DNA of 64,000 nucleotides from Lunularia cruciata. Taxonomy: Eukaryota; Streptophyta; Marchantiopsida; Lunulariales; Lunulariaceae. The notes beneath the pieces are model-generated. The model did no database searches and was not told the origin of the DNA. It saw nothing but the letters and a program-made list of their open reading frames with translations. The stretch is taken from positions 11,222,001-11,286,000 of the forward strand of contig OX419760.1 of NCBI GenBank assembly GCA_948567375.1, read 5' to 3'. The position numbers and the translations under genes are program-made. This document shows, piece by piece, positions 10,321-22,800 of the stretch (within the stretch, counting starts at the first letter, position 1; each line of letters opens with the position of its first letter).

Positions 10321-13300
10321 GGTTCTATGGCATGACCACTAATTTCTTCCTACATTATGGAAAGACAATTAGCAATAGCATATGCAATTTTCTCATTGCT
10401 TTGTATCAATACTAAACCTTGGTTCTCCTTCATGATCTAAGATTGACACATGTTTTGTTGGGTACATAGGAAGCACAATGTGATTGATTTCTCCTGCGTG
10501 TTAACTTACCAATCCACCAAGAGGTGACCATATTGGCATCCACTAGCCATGGGACTCCCAATAAAAGTGGAAATTATGCTTGAGAAAGAGTATCCATTAC
10601 CAAGTAGTCAACTAAGGTATGCTCCCCAATGAGTGTAGGCACCTTGGGTAACACTTTGAGAGGGTGTCATCTCTCATTGGCCATTAGAAGGAGAGTGGAA
10701 ATCTTTGCAATACCTTTTAAGCCCAATGTTTCCATCACACCTTGGTCATTAAGTTCACCAAAGATCCTCAATTAATGTGAAAATTTAGGATGACACTCCT
10801 TTGGATGGTTATGGGAATGTTCAGGTCGTAAACCTTGGTATAAAACACATGATGATCAATCAGAATTATGTCAACCACAACACTATGAAAGATTCTTGTA
10901 GTTGGAGTCTATGGTGCTTCTATAGGATTGCATCTCAATAGTTGAACACTCCTTGTAAGTGGATCCTTGAAGTGCACCACGAGCTGTTCTTTTTGGAGGA
11001 AATTTTGCAACTTCCTCTATTTTATAGGAGAAACTTTACAATGTTGTTTGATAGTGATATTGGCTTTTAGGTTAGCCAAATCAACAAAAATGTCATAGTT
11101 ATGTATTACTAAAGTAGGTGGTGTTTTTGCTAGTGTGTCAAACATAAGGATGGGGGCTCTATACATTTCCCAAGTGGACTGAGGAGTTTTGTCTTGTATG
11201 GCTTCTTTATCTCTACTTTTGGAGAAGTAACTCTCAAAGTAGAGTTGTTGTTTGGATCAAGTACTACATAAGTATGGACATGTATAGAAAACATTTTTTC
11301 CACTAGGGCCATCATTATTGTGCGGTTCATTTTGCATATGCACTCCCTTGGCTTGAGTAATAAAGTTTTAGAAGTTTGGGCATTGCACCATGGTATCGGC
11401 TCTGGAGAAAAACATGCAATGGGCCGGCTTGTTGGTGCACTAGTTTGCATGAAGCTTCTCACTATATATGTGATAGCATTTATTAGGTCTGGTAGGTCCT
11501 CTGCCTCTTTTATTTCCTCTTTCTCCTTAGAAGAGCCAATCTTGCAAGCACTTGTTGAAGTTGTTGTACTATGGGACGGTATCCACAACATGTGTTCTTT
11601 CTTCACAGGGCTCTTAGCATCTCTTAAGTGTTTTATAGTGAGCCATGACATGTTTGTACTTCCCACAATAGACATAATAATTAGGAATATCAACAGTGGC
11701 ACATTGAGTGTTTGTGTACCCTTGTCTCAAACAACATATATAGGAAATCTTTCCCCATGCAATAGTGTTCATTGGGTTCTTCTCTTTAGGCTATTGTGCT
11801 AAGTGAAGATTCTTCTATCTCTCCAACTTTACCTGGATGTCTTCCATACTGGTATTTAATATGGAACATTGGTAGTTATATGAGTGTTAAGTTCCCATAG
11901 AGCTAGAAGAGTTTCAAGAGTAACTACATGAATTACTATGAGCATGTGATCATATATGGGCACTAGTTATGGTACTATGTATTGAGCCGGCACAACTATC
12001 AGAGTTCCTCCATAGAAGTAACTAGGTTGTTGGAATCCCTAAGTAACAATGTAAGAGTTGTGCATTACATGCCCTTTAAATCTTGGTATTATAGAGTAGG
12101 GGTCTAGTAAGCCATGTCCTACTCATTAGCTTGAGCTCAACATCATGCTTCCTCAAATGCTTGAGCTAGAGTAGTAGCTTTGTTGTAGATGAGGAATTTT
12201 TGGATATCCTCAAGTAGAGTATCCTTAAACCAATAGTAGAGCCATAGTAGGATCTAGAGTTGGTGTAATCATTGATGATATGTCTTGAAATTGTTGATTA
12301 AATGCTTGCATGGTTTCATTGTATCCTTTTGTGGAGTTATTTTTATCTTATCCTTGATTTGTTCTTGCTACCTTGGCAAATGTAATCTAGTTGCCCTTTA
12401 ACTCATATCAATGTGCAACTTGTTCTTGTGGCGGGGGCTAAGCCACTAAACCAATACTATGTGACACCGATGAAACATTTGCTAATTTGCAGTGCTACTA
12501 TAGTATCATCCATTATATTTCATGCCATATATCCATTCTAGAACATCCAAAGGAATGATTCAAAAGCTTTTTTGCACCCATGAACACTCATGTTCCAAGG
12601 AATATACAATTGTTTGCTCCTTTTGAGGTTGATGTTATTGCAATAATAGCTACATGGGCACCAAGAGATGGGTTAGGTGTTGTTGCAGCAAGTACTAGCA
12701 TAGTTGTAGGGTGTGGTGTTGAGGTAGATGGATTTCCTTTGGGCAGAAGTGCTTTCCATGAACAAAAGCAACATCCACCTCTAAAGATTTGAAATAGTGC
12801 TTGTAAATGCGGAAGGTAACACTTCTCCCAAATTGAGATTAGTAGGACATGTCAAATTTGGAGGTTGTGCTTCTCCAAATTGATAGTCTTAGTTGAGAAC
12901 ATAGGAAGTAATGCTTACTCCAAATCAAGAAAATTTTTGCTTGAAGAGATAGGAAGTAATGCTTCTTCTAAATTGAACACAATTGCATCCTCATGATTGG
13001 TATCAAATAAGTGTGGCCCAAATGAGTTGTGGAAGGGAGTGGAGAGGACATATATGTCAACTTGCAGCAACACTAAAAATGTTGAGTGGGACCCAAAATT
13101 TTTAGTCTTGTCTTATAGTTAAGAGTATGGGATGCTACAAGATTGGGAAGTATAGGACAATCTTGTCATGCACTACTTGCAAAATTTCTTGAAACCATTT
13201 GCAGAAAAAAGATCCTATACCAATCTGGGAGAAGAGTTCTCATAATAATTTATGAGCAAAGATCCCATAATGACCCTAGCTTGATTGCGGGATAGGGTTT
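10321..13300 (-). pseudogene. Gag and protease region of element OUT
   Basis: Minus strand. A protease-like tail near 10540-10600 reads FPLLLGVPWLVDAN in element orientation. The most open stretch (11130-11702, 190 codons) contains a threonine/serine-rich linker and is adjacent to a gag zinc-knuckle-like segment at about 11600-11660. Towards 13000 only scattered gag-like coding remains. No PBS or 5' LTR was found at the expected 13000-13500 position. Continuity with the RT part at 2390-4793 is inferred from order and orientation on both sides of the chromovirus. Confidence 0.5.
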
Positions 13301-16300
13301 ACCTTTTGACACTTAATCTAAGAATTGACTCGTAGGTCTATCTCCTTGTGAGTACTTTGGCTTCCATGGTTGTCACCTTTTGAGTAAGTAGTGACATGCT
13401 ATGGGCAATATTGTGAACATTCTAAGATCTAAACAAGAATGCAACAAGCATCACTATGCATAATACACATTTGTGAATTGGAAATAGGCCTCAACAGTCA
13501 AACATCACAAAAGATAGAATGGGTCTTCTTTATATTATTTTCTGCTTAGTTCAACCAACAATAAGTCACATCAAGCACTCTTTGACCACAATTAGTATTA
13601 GCTTCAGCGTATAGATCCAACAATTACACAAGTCTCCCAATAAACTTACTAGCCTCAGACTCAATCAAATAGGGTTCCACTCAAAGAATAGAACAAGAAC
13701 CTCAACATCTCATTCTCTAATTATAAGGATTCACAATGAACAGTGGCGATAATGTAGGGAAGACAAACCTCCCACTAAGTGGCATGAGACTAGTAAACCT
13801 AACCTAAAAAGAATTTTCTATCTCTTAATACTACTTCTATGTAACCGCTATCTTCTCGTTGCATTACCACCATCAATGCTAATTAATTCCTAACCCTTCA
13901 TCATCTCTACTAGACTACAACTCTAACATAGTCAAAGTGTCCCTTATCTTTAATTGTGTACCTTATTACTTAACTAATGCACTATCTTGTAAAGGATTAT
14001 AAGACCCATTGATGCATGTATGTTATATTATGATATTTAGTTTGATATTGCAAATAGTTGAGAGATGTTATTTATATAGAGTTATAGCAAGCTTCTACTT
14101 TAGCCATGATTAGCTAGAGTTAGTCAATTTTCATAGTGAACAAGCATATACCCACCTTGATTATAACTTGTATGACCTTATGCTATCTCCTACATTATGA
14201 CTTCACTCTATTGAATACTCTTCCCTAGTTTTCTCTTGGTTTATAGTCTTTTATATGGATAAGATTTTTACTAAAATTCTTGTCTTACACTCAATCCCAT
14301 CTCATTGTATGGGACCATGGCTCTATTTACAATGAGAATATGGCCCATTTCTTGCATCTTGCAATGGATACAAGAAAAGTAATTGGCATTCACTTCAATT
14401 ATTGTGTGCTTTGTGCAATCATTCATTTAGACTAAATTTTAGTTTCATTTGGTATTAGATACACTTATCTCCTAGAATTATGCTTATTTTCCCTTGACCT
14501 AGTTTAAGTGTACATATGATAATTTTCTATTCTTCTCTCAATCTTCAATCTACAAGTAATAACCTCGTTTAATACAACCATGTTTTGGAAATTAGTTTAC
14601 AAGAGTAAAATCTTGATTTTCTTAGGTGTAAACTTGAGTTGATTTAAAGTTACACTAACATACTTTAGTACTTTAACAAAATACAAAACATATTTGGTAG
14701 GATTTATATGATGAACATATGTTTGTTTGCCTCCTTGCATTGATAAACAAGCTTTCCATCTTCAAATCACTCTTCCTAATTTTCAAAACTACTCTTCTAA
14801 AATACATGGATTACATTCTTATTGGTTTATTTAGAGTTGAAGCTCAACATCCACCTATAAATTTTGCATTAATTCTAATGGAATTCTATATGTTATTATA
14901 ATTGTCAATTTTAATATCCTAATGAATAACAATCAATACAACCTTATTTGGAGATTTTGTGCCAAAATTTGAACATATTTTTATGTTAATTATAAACATT
15001 TGCACTAATTTGGGTTAAAATTCTCCCTCAACTTGAACTTCAATTTAGGCTGAACTTTGAGTCAAATTTACAACAAAGTTTAAACAAATCTTATGATTAG
15101 TGTTTCTGAATAAGATGTCATCTCTTTAAAGTGAGGAAACAAGCAAACAAGTTATTTTATACAAATCCTCTTGTATGATGATAAACTCTCTAGATAATTT
15201 TCTAACATCAATTATATATAATTTTGCATAGAATAATACCTTGAAGAAATCTTTGACTTCCTAAAGCTTGATTTATTTTTCTCAAATATAAATATATGTG
15301 AAATGAGCCTTGCATGCAGTCTAGAAAACTTCATATACTATAATTACTTCTTACTTGATATCATACCATGAGCTTTTAGTTTTATTAGCTTGCAAAGCCA
15401 TATCTAATTCTTTTTATATACCATTGTATTATAATACTACCATCTAAAATGATGGGTGTAAAATTTCAATTAAAATATTATAATTGAAATCTTAATATAG
15501 ATATCTCTTATTTTCATTAAGCATAAATTAAATTCATAAATTTACAATCTTTCACTAAACCATTATAATACAATAATAGAATAATACAAAGCACCAATAT
15601 ACATAAATTTGGATTAGCTTCCACATTTCTTCTTGGATAGCATTCTCGATCCATCATATAGTCATATATTGTTAGAATTATATGAAGTAAATTTGTCACA
15701 TCTTTCTTAATCCCATTTTTTGTATCATACTCATTCTTAACATCAACTTATACTACAATTACTTGCTCTTATTGCTTGCTTGTTATATTATAGGCAATTT
15801 TCTTCTAATTATATGTATATCTATTAAAACTCACAATGGTTCTCTTTAATCTCAATATTTTGTTGCACTCACTCTTCTCGTTCATATAAAACAAGGTATA
15901 TGTATGCAGCAATATTATTATATCACAAAATTTACTTATAGAAAAACAGTTTGTGATTTTATATTGGTTAGTTCTCAAAACATTTCAATAACCAACTAAA
16001 ACAATGCAAATTATTCTACCTTTTGTAATATTATATCTACCTTTCTTTATTACCTTTCTTGGTGGGTGTTTTTATTTTGTTGTTTGTTATATACCAAGCA
16101 AGTTCACCATGTCCTCTTGTGATACATTTATTTTACTACGACTTTGGTGTCCTTCTAAAAGGATATTCAAGTCATGATAAGTTAAATATATTATAAACCA
16201 ATGACTTTTTAATCCTTGATAAAATTGTATAAAGGCTTTATCTTTTCTTTAACATATCTCACTTCCCAAACTATAGACTCAAATTCAAAGAATATGACTT

Positions 16301-16900
16301 GTAATAGACTCTTAGATGCAGGTTTAAAATGGAGAAACAATCTAATATAAACTAAAATCTTTCAAGAAGCTGAAAACTACAACCAAGGTGGTATATAAAA
16401 ATTACAAATTTCCACAGCTCTTAAAAAAGTACCTCTTTTACCTTTGGCTTCTTTCAATTTGTGAAAAAACCCCTTTTAATTCTTCTTCAAGATAATTAAT
16501 AACGTATGTCTAATATCCTTCTTCTTTTTTTATTTCCAATTTTTAGATAATTCAAGTTACATTTTTCAAAGCTTTTAAAATTGCTTTCAAATCATCTTTT
16601 TTTGTGGGAGGGTTTCTTTCTCTATTAATCACTCTTTCTATATATTTCTCCTCTATACAGAAGTGATAAGACATTTAAATTGAAAAACACAACTATAATA
16701 GACAGAAAATATTTATTTTAGTAGTTTTCTAGGTATATTTTCATTTTCATATGCTGTCACCACTAAAAATTGAGTAAACTAAGTTATTTAATTACAAAAT
16801 CACTTGATTAAATATTACATGCAGACTTAAACTCACATGCCATGTCAAGCCAAAAAGGGTTATTGTTAAGTTGTGTGCCAACTTAAGGTACCGTTAAGTC
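13300..16900. other. AT-rich interval, nothing recognised
   Basis: About 3.6 kb of AT-rich sequence with short random frames on both strands. I see no conserved coding, LTR ends, RNA gene or satellite array here. It may hold the unrecognised 5' LTR of element OUT. Confidence 0.5.
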
Positions 16901-16919
16901 GAAGTGCCAAAGTTGAAAA

Positions 16920-17182
16920 GGTAAAATGGCGACCGCGTAGAAAACACAAAGGCCAAGAAGACCACATCAATCCGTACAAAGATGAGATAAACTAGGTAAA
17001 ATGGGGTTAAGCCCCAATAGAGTTAGGTTTGTTACTCCCTTCTACATTAGAAGGAATAGGTGTCAGTCAAAAGGAACTTGAAAGCAATAGATTAGAAGAA
17101 AAAGGCGACCGTGTAGGAAAAATGAAGGATGGGAAGACCCCATCAAGCCGTACAAGGGAGAGACAAAAAAGGTAACATGGGG
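16920..17182 (-). repeat. Tandem duplication in the 3' tail of the LINE
   Basis: Two diverged units share ggcgaccg (16928 and 17104; period 176 bp), a ccatcaancegtacaa-type segment (atcaatccgtacaa and atcaagccgtacaa), and a ggggntaagcc(c/t)caatagagt end. They directly follow the stop side of the endonuclease frame on the minus strand and so belong to the 3' untranslated tail of the element. Confidence 0.65.
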
Positions 17183-18067
17183 CTAAGCCTCAATAGAGTC
17201 TGTATGAGAAATCTGCCCTACCGCACCTAAGATATCCGAGCTATGCAAGTCGTACGGTCTACACACAACTGGAGCATCCGAAGAAACATCACCTAATGAG
17301 ATTGCTCTCTTATGGATTGCACCAGCCACTGCCCTCTGTAGAGCAATGGACACACACTGTCTAAAATATGCTACAAAGTATGAGAGTGAGAGTGATACCC
17401 CCTGACGCCTAACATGATAAGCTCTCGTGCACTCCCTGACAAATATGTCAAATGCAGTGTTTATCGCTCCATATAACTCTAAGGCTAGAGGAACAAAGAG
17501 GTGACCTAGCTGCATGCTCCTATACTTGGAGACCTTGCGACCTGCTGCTGCACTCGCCACCCATCCAGGGGGATGGGTAATCACTCCCTCTGAAACTGTA
17601 TCCCGCGTAGGGTATGTGACCACGACATCCACTACTGTCACTTGATCATCTAAGTATAAGTCTGCCCAGACACGTGTCGTCTGCAACGCATACAAAAGCT
17701 CCCTCCAAGCCAAGTATCCACTCTCTCGTGCCATAGCAAACACTACGTCTCTAATGGCATCATGGGTAGCTATCCTCTATCCTCCAAAAGGACACCGTGT
17801 CATGTGGACCGCCGCTGCATCTAGTGTAGAACCACACTCACAAGTGAGTAGTGAAGATGCAGATGGGTGGACCAAACTTAGGCAAAACCTCATCGCTGTA
17901 GAGAAACTAGCCGGTGCCAGTCGGAAAGCCTTAATGCATGGTCGAGCTAGGATCCACGAGCCTGCACCCTTGCCGAAGCAAGAGCATAGACGTGCTCTAG
18001 TAGCATGAGGAATGGACGAGTCGACTAAGAGAGAATGTAGCATATGCTCACACTGTCGCTCCATCAA
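17183..18067 (-). pseudogene. LINE C-terminus: zinc knuckle and restriction-like endonuclease
   Basis: Two same-frame minus-strand stretches (17777-18067 and 17183-17743) are joined through one TAG stop. The first ends with a CCHC-like knuckle: CECGSTLDAAAVHMTRC, then PFGG. Right after the stop comes RIATHDAIRDVVFAMARESG, then RVWADLYLDDQVTVVDVVVT. That layout (knuckle, HxAIRD, RxADL, VDVxVT) matches the restriction-like endonuclease (PD-(D/E)XK type) that ends R2/NeSL/HERO/Utopia-type non-LTR elements. The remaining C-terminal 110 residues are conserved-looking but unassigned. Which RLE clade it belongs to cannot be told by eye. Confidence 0.7.
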
Positions 18068-19169
18068 GGAAGACTGTAGACCTCTAGTCCAATCTGACGA
18101 TAATGAAGCAAACGGTGGAAAACACTTTTGTGCTTGTGATGATAGACTATCTCTCGTCTACCACAATAACACCTGGAGAAGGAAAAGGATCCTCCCTCCA
18201 CCTCTGTCACATAAGTCTCCAAAACTGGCCTATCACCAACCACAAAACGAGAGGAAAGTAGGGGTGCCGAGAGAGCACAACTACCCAAAAATGCTATAGG
18301 TGCCATCTCCTCCATAGAAGGCAAGCCAACCCCACCACATGAGATCGGTAGAGCTGTCTGTCTATGTGCCAAATCCCATGTCACACACTCAAAAGTGCCT
18401 GGTCCAATAATATCACCAAAGACTCCCATAATCCTCCTATCAAATGCTCTCAAAACGTGATAGGAAGGACAGTGAGGGGGGAACTGTACGGATGAGGTAG
18501 GATGGTCGACGAGCAATACTAGAAGAGAGTATACCAAATGCCACCTGCGGATCTCCTAGTAATGGAAGGTCATCCACATGGAGAACATCCTCTGCAAGGG
18601 CAGCATCCAAGAAGCATGTGACAAAATCCTCCGATCCTATTGGCACTCCAAGAACACGAAGTCCATCTGGGGTTGTGATACACCCCTTTGGAAGCTCAAG
18701 GTGGGGAGGGATACCTAAAGGGGACCATGCACTACACTTTGACACCTTGACTCTCAAACTTACTAGATGTAGCTCAGTAGTCAAGTAGTCAAAGGCCTGC
18801 CTAATCTGATTTATAGGGCCTATGATGTGTGTATCAGCTGCCAAGGAGGGAAATACACAACTTGACATGGCCAAAGTAGTAGATAGGAGAGCTCTAAAGT
18901 GAGCCATGGCAAATAAGGGCCCCCCACAGGATCACCTTGACGTGTACCAACAGTTGACGCCAAGCCGATGACTCCCTCCTGTGAACCACCAGGCTAGTAG
19001 TAAAAGGAAACAGGAAAACCATAAAAAGACCGCACAAAAGGAATGAGATTCGCCAAGGATCCACCCGTCTCCCTAAGCTCTCAAAAAATGGATGAACTGA
19101 GACGCTATTAAAAGTATTCTCAACATCCACCTTTAGGACTGACCAAGAGATATAAATCACATTGACCAA
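18064..19169 (-). pseudogene. LINE reverse transcriptase, broken active site
   Basis: Minus strand, three frames: 18894-19169, 18440-18907 and 18064-18537. The first carries LKVDVENTFNSVS (RT palm start) and a shifted GTRQGDPVGG-like segment near 18930. The second carries FPSLAADTHIIG, where the catalytic LADD box has become LAAD (GCT at 18836-18838 instead of GAT or GAC), then VKVSKCSAWSPLGIP, GVPIGSEDF and RRPSYLIRTVPP. The third holds the thumb/linker. The element is 5' truncated at about 19145-19170, where a 23-bp sequence is duplicated in tandem. Non-functional. Confidence 0.75.
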
Positions 19170-19188
19170 GAGATATAAATCACATTGC
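19143..19188. repeat. 23-bp tandem duplication at the LINE 5' junction
   Basis: The unit gaccaagagatataaatcac plus att occurs twice back to back, exactly where the truncated LINE coding meets the gene-island sequence. It could be a by-product of target-primed integration or a later slippage. Confidence 0.7.
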
Positions 19189-19298
19189 GATAGGGAAAAT
19201 CAAAGTTTTCTCGTTCGGAACACGAATTGGACCGTTGTACAGACGGACGCTACGAGACACAAACGCCTGAATATAAGGGGTTTCCCAAATTCGTTCTA

Positions 19299-19493
19299 AA
19301 TCGACGCCAACCCTTTTGGTTGAGAAGATTTGACCAAGTGTGCGTCGAAGTCGATCAAATCCTTGTCTTCGCACTCTAGTGATTGTCTGAGCTGCTCTGG
19401 AAGTGCTTCTGTCGATACCACCGGCAGTAGCCGGTACCGAATCTTCAGCGTGAACTGAACCTGATCGGATTCGGTTAGCAGCAGGTAGCGCAT
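19299..19493 (-). CDS. Possible first exon of a divergent gene, unknown product
   Basis: A 64-codon minus-strand frame starts with ATG at 19493 (MRYLLLTESDQVQFTLKIRY...) and ends at a TAG at 19299-19301. Codon use is balanced and GC is higher than in the surrounding repeats. A second frame (19180-19374) overlaps its end and also looks protein-like, so a splice or frameshift near 19330 is possible. It lies head to head with PRORP, 255 bp from its start codon, and the LINE has replaced whatever followed at 19170. I do not recognise the protein; it may be a remnant or simply 5' sequence of PRORP. Confidence 0.3.
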
Positions 19494-19677
19494 GGAGGAA
19501 TAGACAAGTAGTACCCCTGCCCCTGGTTCAGACTGAAGGTAGACAGAGAGATGGTGGTGGTGTGGTGAGGTTCGAACGAAGGAGAGAGAAAATCGGCGAC
19601 AGTTTAGCTATGTACTATAGTTTATTGTGAAATTTGAGCAAGAGAAGAGGGTAGGAGATTGGGAGTTGTTGAGGGGA

Positions 19678-19870
19678 ATGGCGAGGGTTAGAAGCACGAA
19701 TTTTGGAATACAAGAAGCTTAGCTCGGTTTAGAGGCGAGCTATGGTCGATGGACATGCTGCACCAACTTCCTGGAGCTCTGTACCGCTTGAGAAGCGCTC
19801 GACTTCCTCTGAGGCCCTTCACTGCGCCGCAGGTTTGCCCTGCTGTGAACAGATTCGGAACCGGTATTAA
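19678..19870 (+). promoter_or_regulatory. Two upstream ORFs at the PRORP start
   Basis: An ATG at 19678 opens a 14-codon frame ending TAG at 19720-19722. A second ATG at 19742, seven bases before the main start and in another frame, opens a 42-codon frame ending TAA near 19868-19870. If the transcript starts upstream of 19678, both would precede or overlap the main start and could lower translation. No transcript evidence is available. Confidence 0.4.
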
Positions 19871-22800
19871 TACTCGCTCGGTTTCTTGCTCGTCTAGTTT
19901 GCTGCATGCTAATGGGCACGGATTGGAATCGGATTGCAAGGGGCTGCTGAACAATTCGGAGCTTTTGAGCAGACCGAGCTCGGGGTTTAGGGTTTACTTT
20001 GGAAAGAGAGGCTGGAACAGGAGTTTGGGGCAGAGGAACCCAAGCAGGTCCGGTTATGATGGACGGAGCTTGTCGGTGGTAGCAGCTGCTGCAAGGAGCT
20101 CAAACAGCAAAGCACAGGAGGATGTTGATGTTCCTCTGGGATTTTCAGGGAGAACTGGTGACGGAGAATTGGACAAGCCTTCCCCCAAGCAACCAGCCCG
20201 TTCAAAGAGACAAGTGCGATCTCAGGTTGATTCCGGCAGAGCTTCACGGTCTAGTCAGTCAGTGAACAGGGTTACAGTGTCAGATTCAAGTAGGTGGCGC
20301 TTTGAACCTAGGAAAAATCAGGCGGAGGGAGAAGAGCAGCGCCTTCAAGAGGATTCAGCACGGCTTGGTCTAAAAAGTGCGTCTTTGAGAGCAAAGAACC
20401 CTCCCCTTAGACAATCTAGTGGCAGAATTGTCTCTCTAGGCGGAGGTGGGGGTCAGTCCAAACGAGGTTCCAAACCCTCCAGAATTACCGATGTTTGGAC
20501 AAACAGTTATATTACAAAGGCTGGAAATTCCAGTGTAAGTGTCCGAGTTGAAACCAAGGAATCACTAGTGGTTGAGGCCAAGGCCACACAAAGAGGGACG
20601 TCTGTATCTAAAGAGTTATCAGAGACTATGAGTCCCAACCAGAAAATGGGGGAGAAGGACAGAAAGCCCAAGCAGAATGTTAAGAAAAAGGAGAAACATT
20701 TCCCTGCTGAGGCTGTTCTTCGCAGAGATCTCAACATGTGCTCGAAGGGTGGAGATGTTTTGAAGGCTCTGGAACTTTATGACCAGTCCGTTAAAGATCG
20801 AATTGTGAAGTGGAATCAGTACAATTTCAATATACTTTTGTACTTGTGCTCCTCGGCCTCTCTAGGAACTTTGACTGCGCGTAAGAGTGGTAGTGATAGG
20901 GCTGAATTAGAACGACTTCGGTTCAATGCAACAGAGCAGATTCGGAATGGAGAGGGACCTGAGTTTCCTTATAGTGAAATCGAAGAACTGGACCGCAAAG
21001 ACAATGGCGAAGCAGCTTTAAGTGAAGAAGGAGCCACCTCCGCCAGCACGAGCATTGTGTTAAGTCCGGAGGTCATGGAGACAGTTGCCACAAGAGGTTT
21101 TGAGATTTACGAACATATGAAGAGACTGAAGGTCCCACCAAATGAGGCGACACTCACTGCAGTTGCAAGGTTAGCAGTAGCAAAAGGGGATGGCGACTTA
21201 GCTTTCCAGATGGTTAAGGAGATGGGTGCATTGAATCTCGCCCCCAAGCTGAGGTCTTACAGTCCTGCCCTTTTTACATACTGCAAAAACAAGGCAGTGA
21301 AAGAGGCGTTTGAAGTTGATGCCCATATGGTTGGTGCTGGTGTCCACCCCGAGGAGCCAGAACTGGCAGGTCTCTTACAGCTCTGTGTGGACGCTGGATT
21401 AGCCGATGAAGTTTATAAACTCTTGCATAGATTAAGGGTGAGAGTCAGGGCTCTTAGCCCCACTACAGTGGCTGCTATTGAGGAGTGGTTCAAAAACGAA
21501 GCATCTGCCAAGGCTGGCGAGGAGAACGAACAGCCTGGTGCCTTTAGTGTCCAACAAGCAATGGTTTCATGTGGTGGAGGGTGGCATGGGTTGGGCTGGC
21601 TCGGTGAAGGAGAGTGGAAACAGGAATGGAGCAAGGTTGACAAGGAGGGAGTCTGTCTATCCTGCAAAGAGAAGCTTGTTACTATCGACCTCGACCCAGA
21701 AGAAACAGAGAACTTTGCAGAATCTTTAGCTGAATTGGCATCCACGAGAGAGGCCAAGCCTAATGATTTTAAGAAATTTCAGGTGTTAAATCTTGCTTGG
21801 ATTTATTGGGTTTCTTGTTTTCTTGTTTTCATACGTAACCTAACCTGGCAGTATTCTCTGCTCAAAAAATTGATGTTTTGATTTACTAACTTCTGAACTA
21901 TGCAGGAATGGCTTGAACATCATGGGCCATTTGATACAATTGTAGATGGTGCCAATATCGGGCTCTTCAATCAAAATTTTGCGCAGGGTGGTTTCAATTT
22001 TTTCCAGGTTCGTATTACTTAGTTCCTTTCAAGTACAGGTCAAATCTAGCAAGGTTGCAATTGAAAGTTGTTTCTATGAGGATCTGCTAATAGACATGTT
22101 GCTGAGATATAATACACTTCTTTGTTTTAGTCTTCTGTACTGATTCACCATATTTGAGATGAAGACTGCATAGAGTGTAGAACATCTTACAGAACCGTGA
22201 CCAGAATGATGTGCGTCTTGCAGCTGAATGCAGTGGTAACTTCCCTTCAAGATCAGGGACTAGCAAAGAAACCACCCCTTATTTTCTTACACCACGCTCG
22301 AACCAAATTTGGGGCGGCAAATACGCCACAGGCCCAACAGCTTCTTAATAAGTGGCGTTCGTTGAATTCCATTTATACGACTCCGAATGGGTCAAACGAC
22401 GACTGGTAATGATTTCTCTTCGCGCGTTGTCTACGTGCATTACCTGTGTTTTGCCTTGTTTCTCCAACTATTATTCATGATTCCGACTTTTGGATGATTC
22501 CGTCCTTTGAATTATTTTTGGATGACAAGAAGGACCTTTTGCGTCTTACGGGAAGACTACTGCGTTATTTTTTGGAATGATAGCGGACCTTGTCTGGATT
22601 TCTTTTTATCTTGGTGGAATCCAGCTGTTGACTTCTTATGTGTGTAGGTATTGGATGTATGCAGCCGTCAAGAATAAGTGCTTACTTGTAACAAATGACG
22701 AAATGAGAGATCACTTATTCCAGCTTCTTGGAACCGATTTTTTCCCTAAGTGGAAAGAGCGACACCAGGTAACAAAACTTTGTATTACTTTCTTGAGGAA

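Noticed and set aside
11320-11802. 160-codon plus-strand frame
   Set aside because: It lies antisense to the decayed gag linker of element OUT, has no recognisable family, and is best explained as a shadow frame.
20507-20737. Minus-strand frames over PRORP exon 1
   Set aside because: Antisense shadows of the long exon 1 frame.
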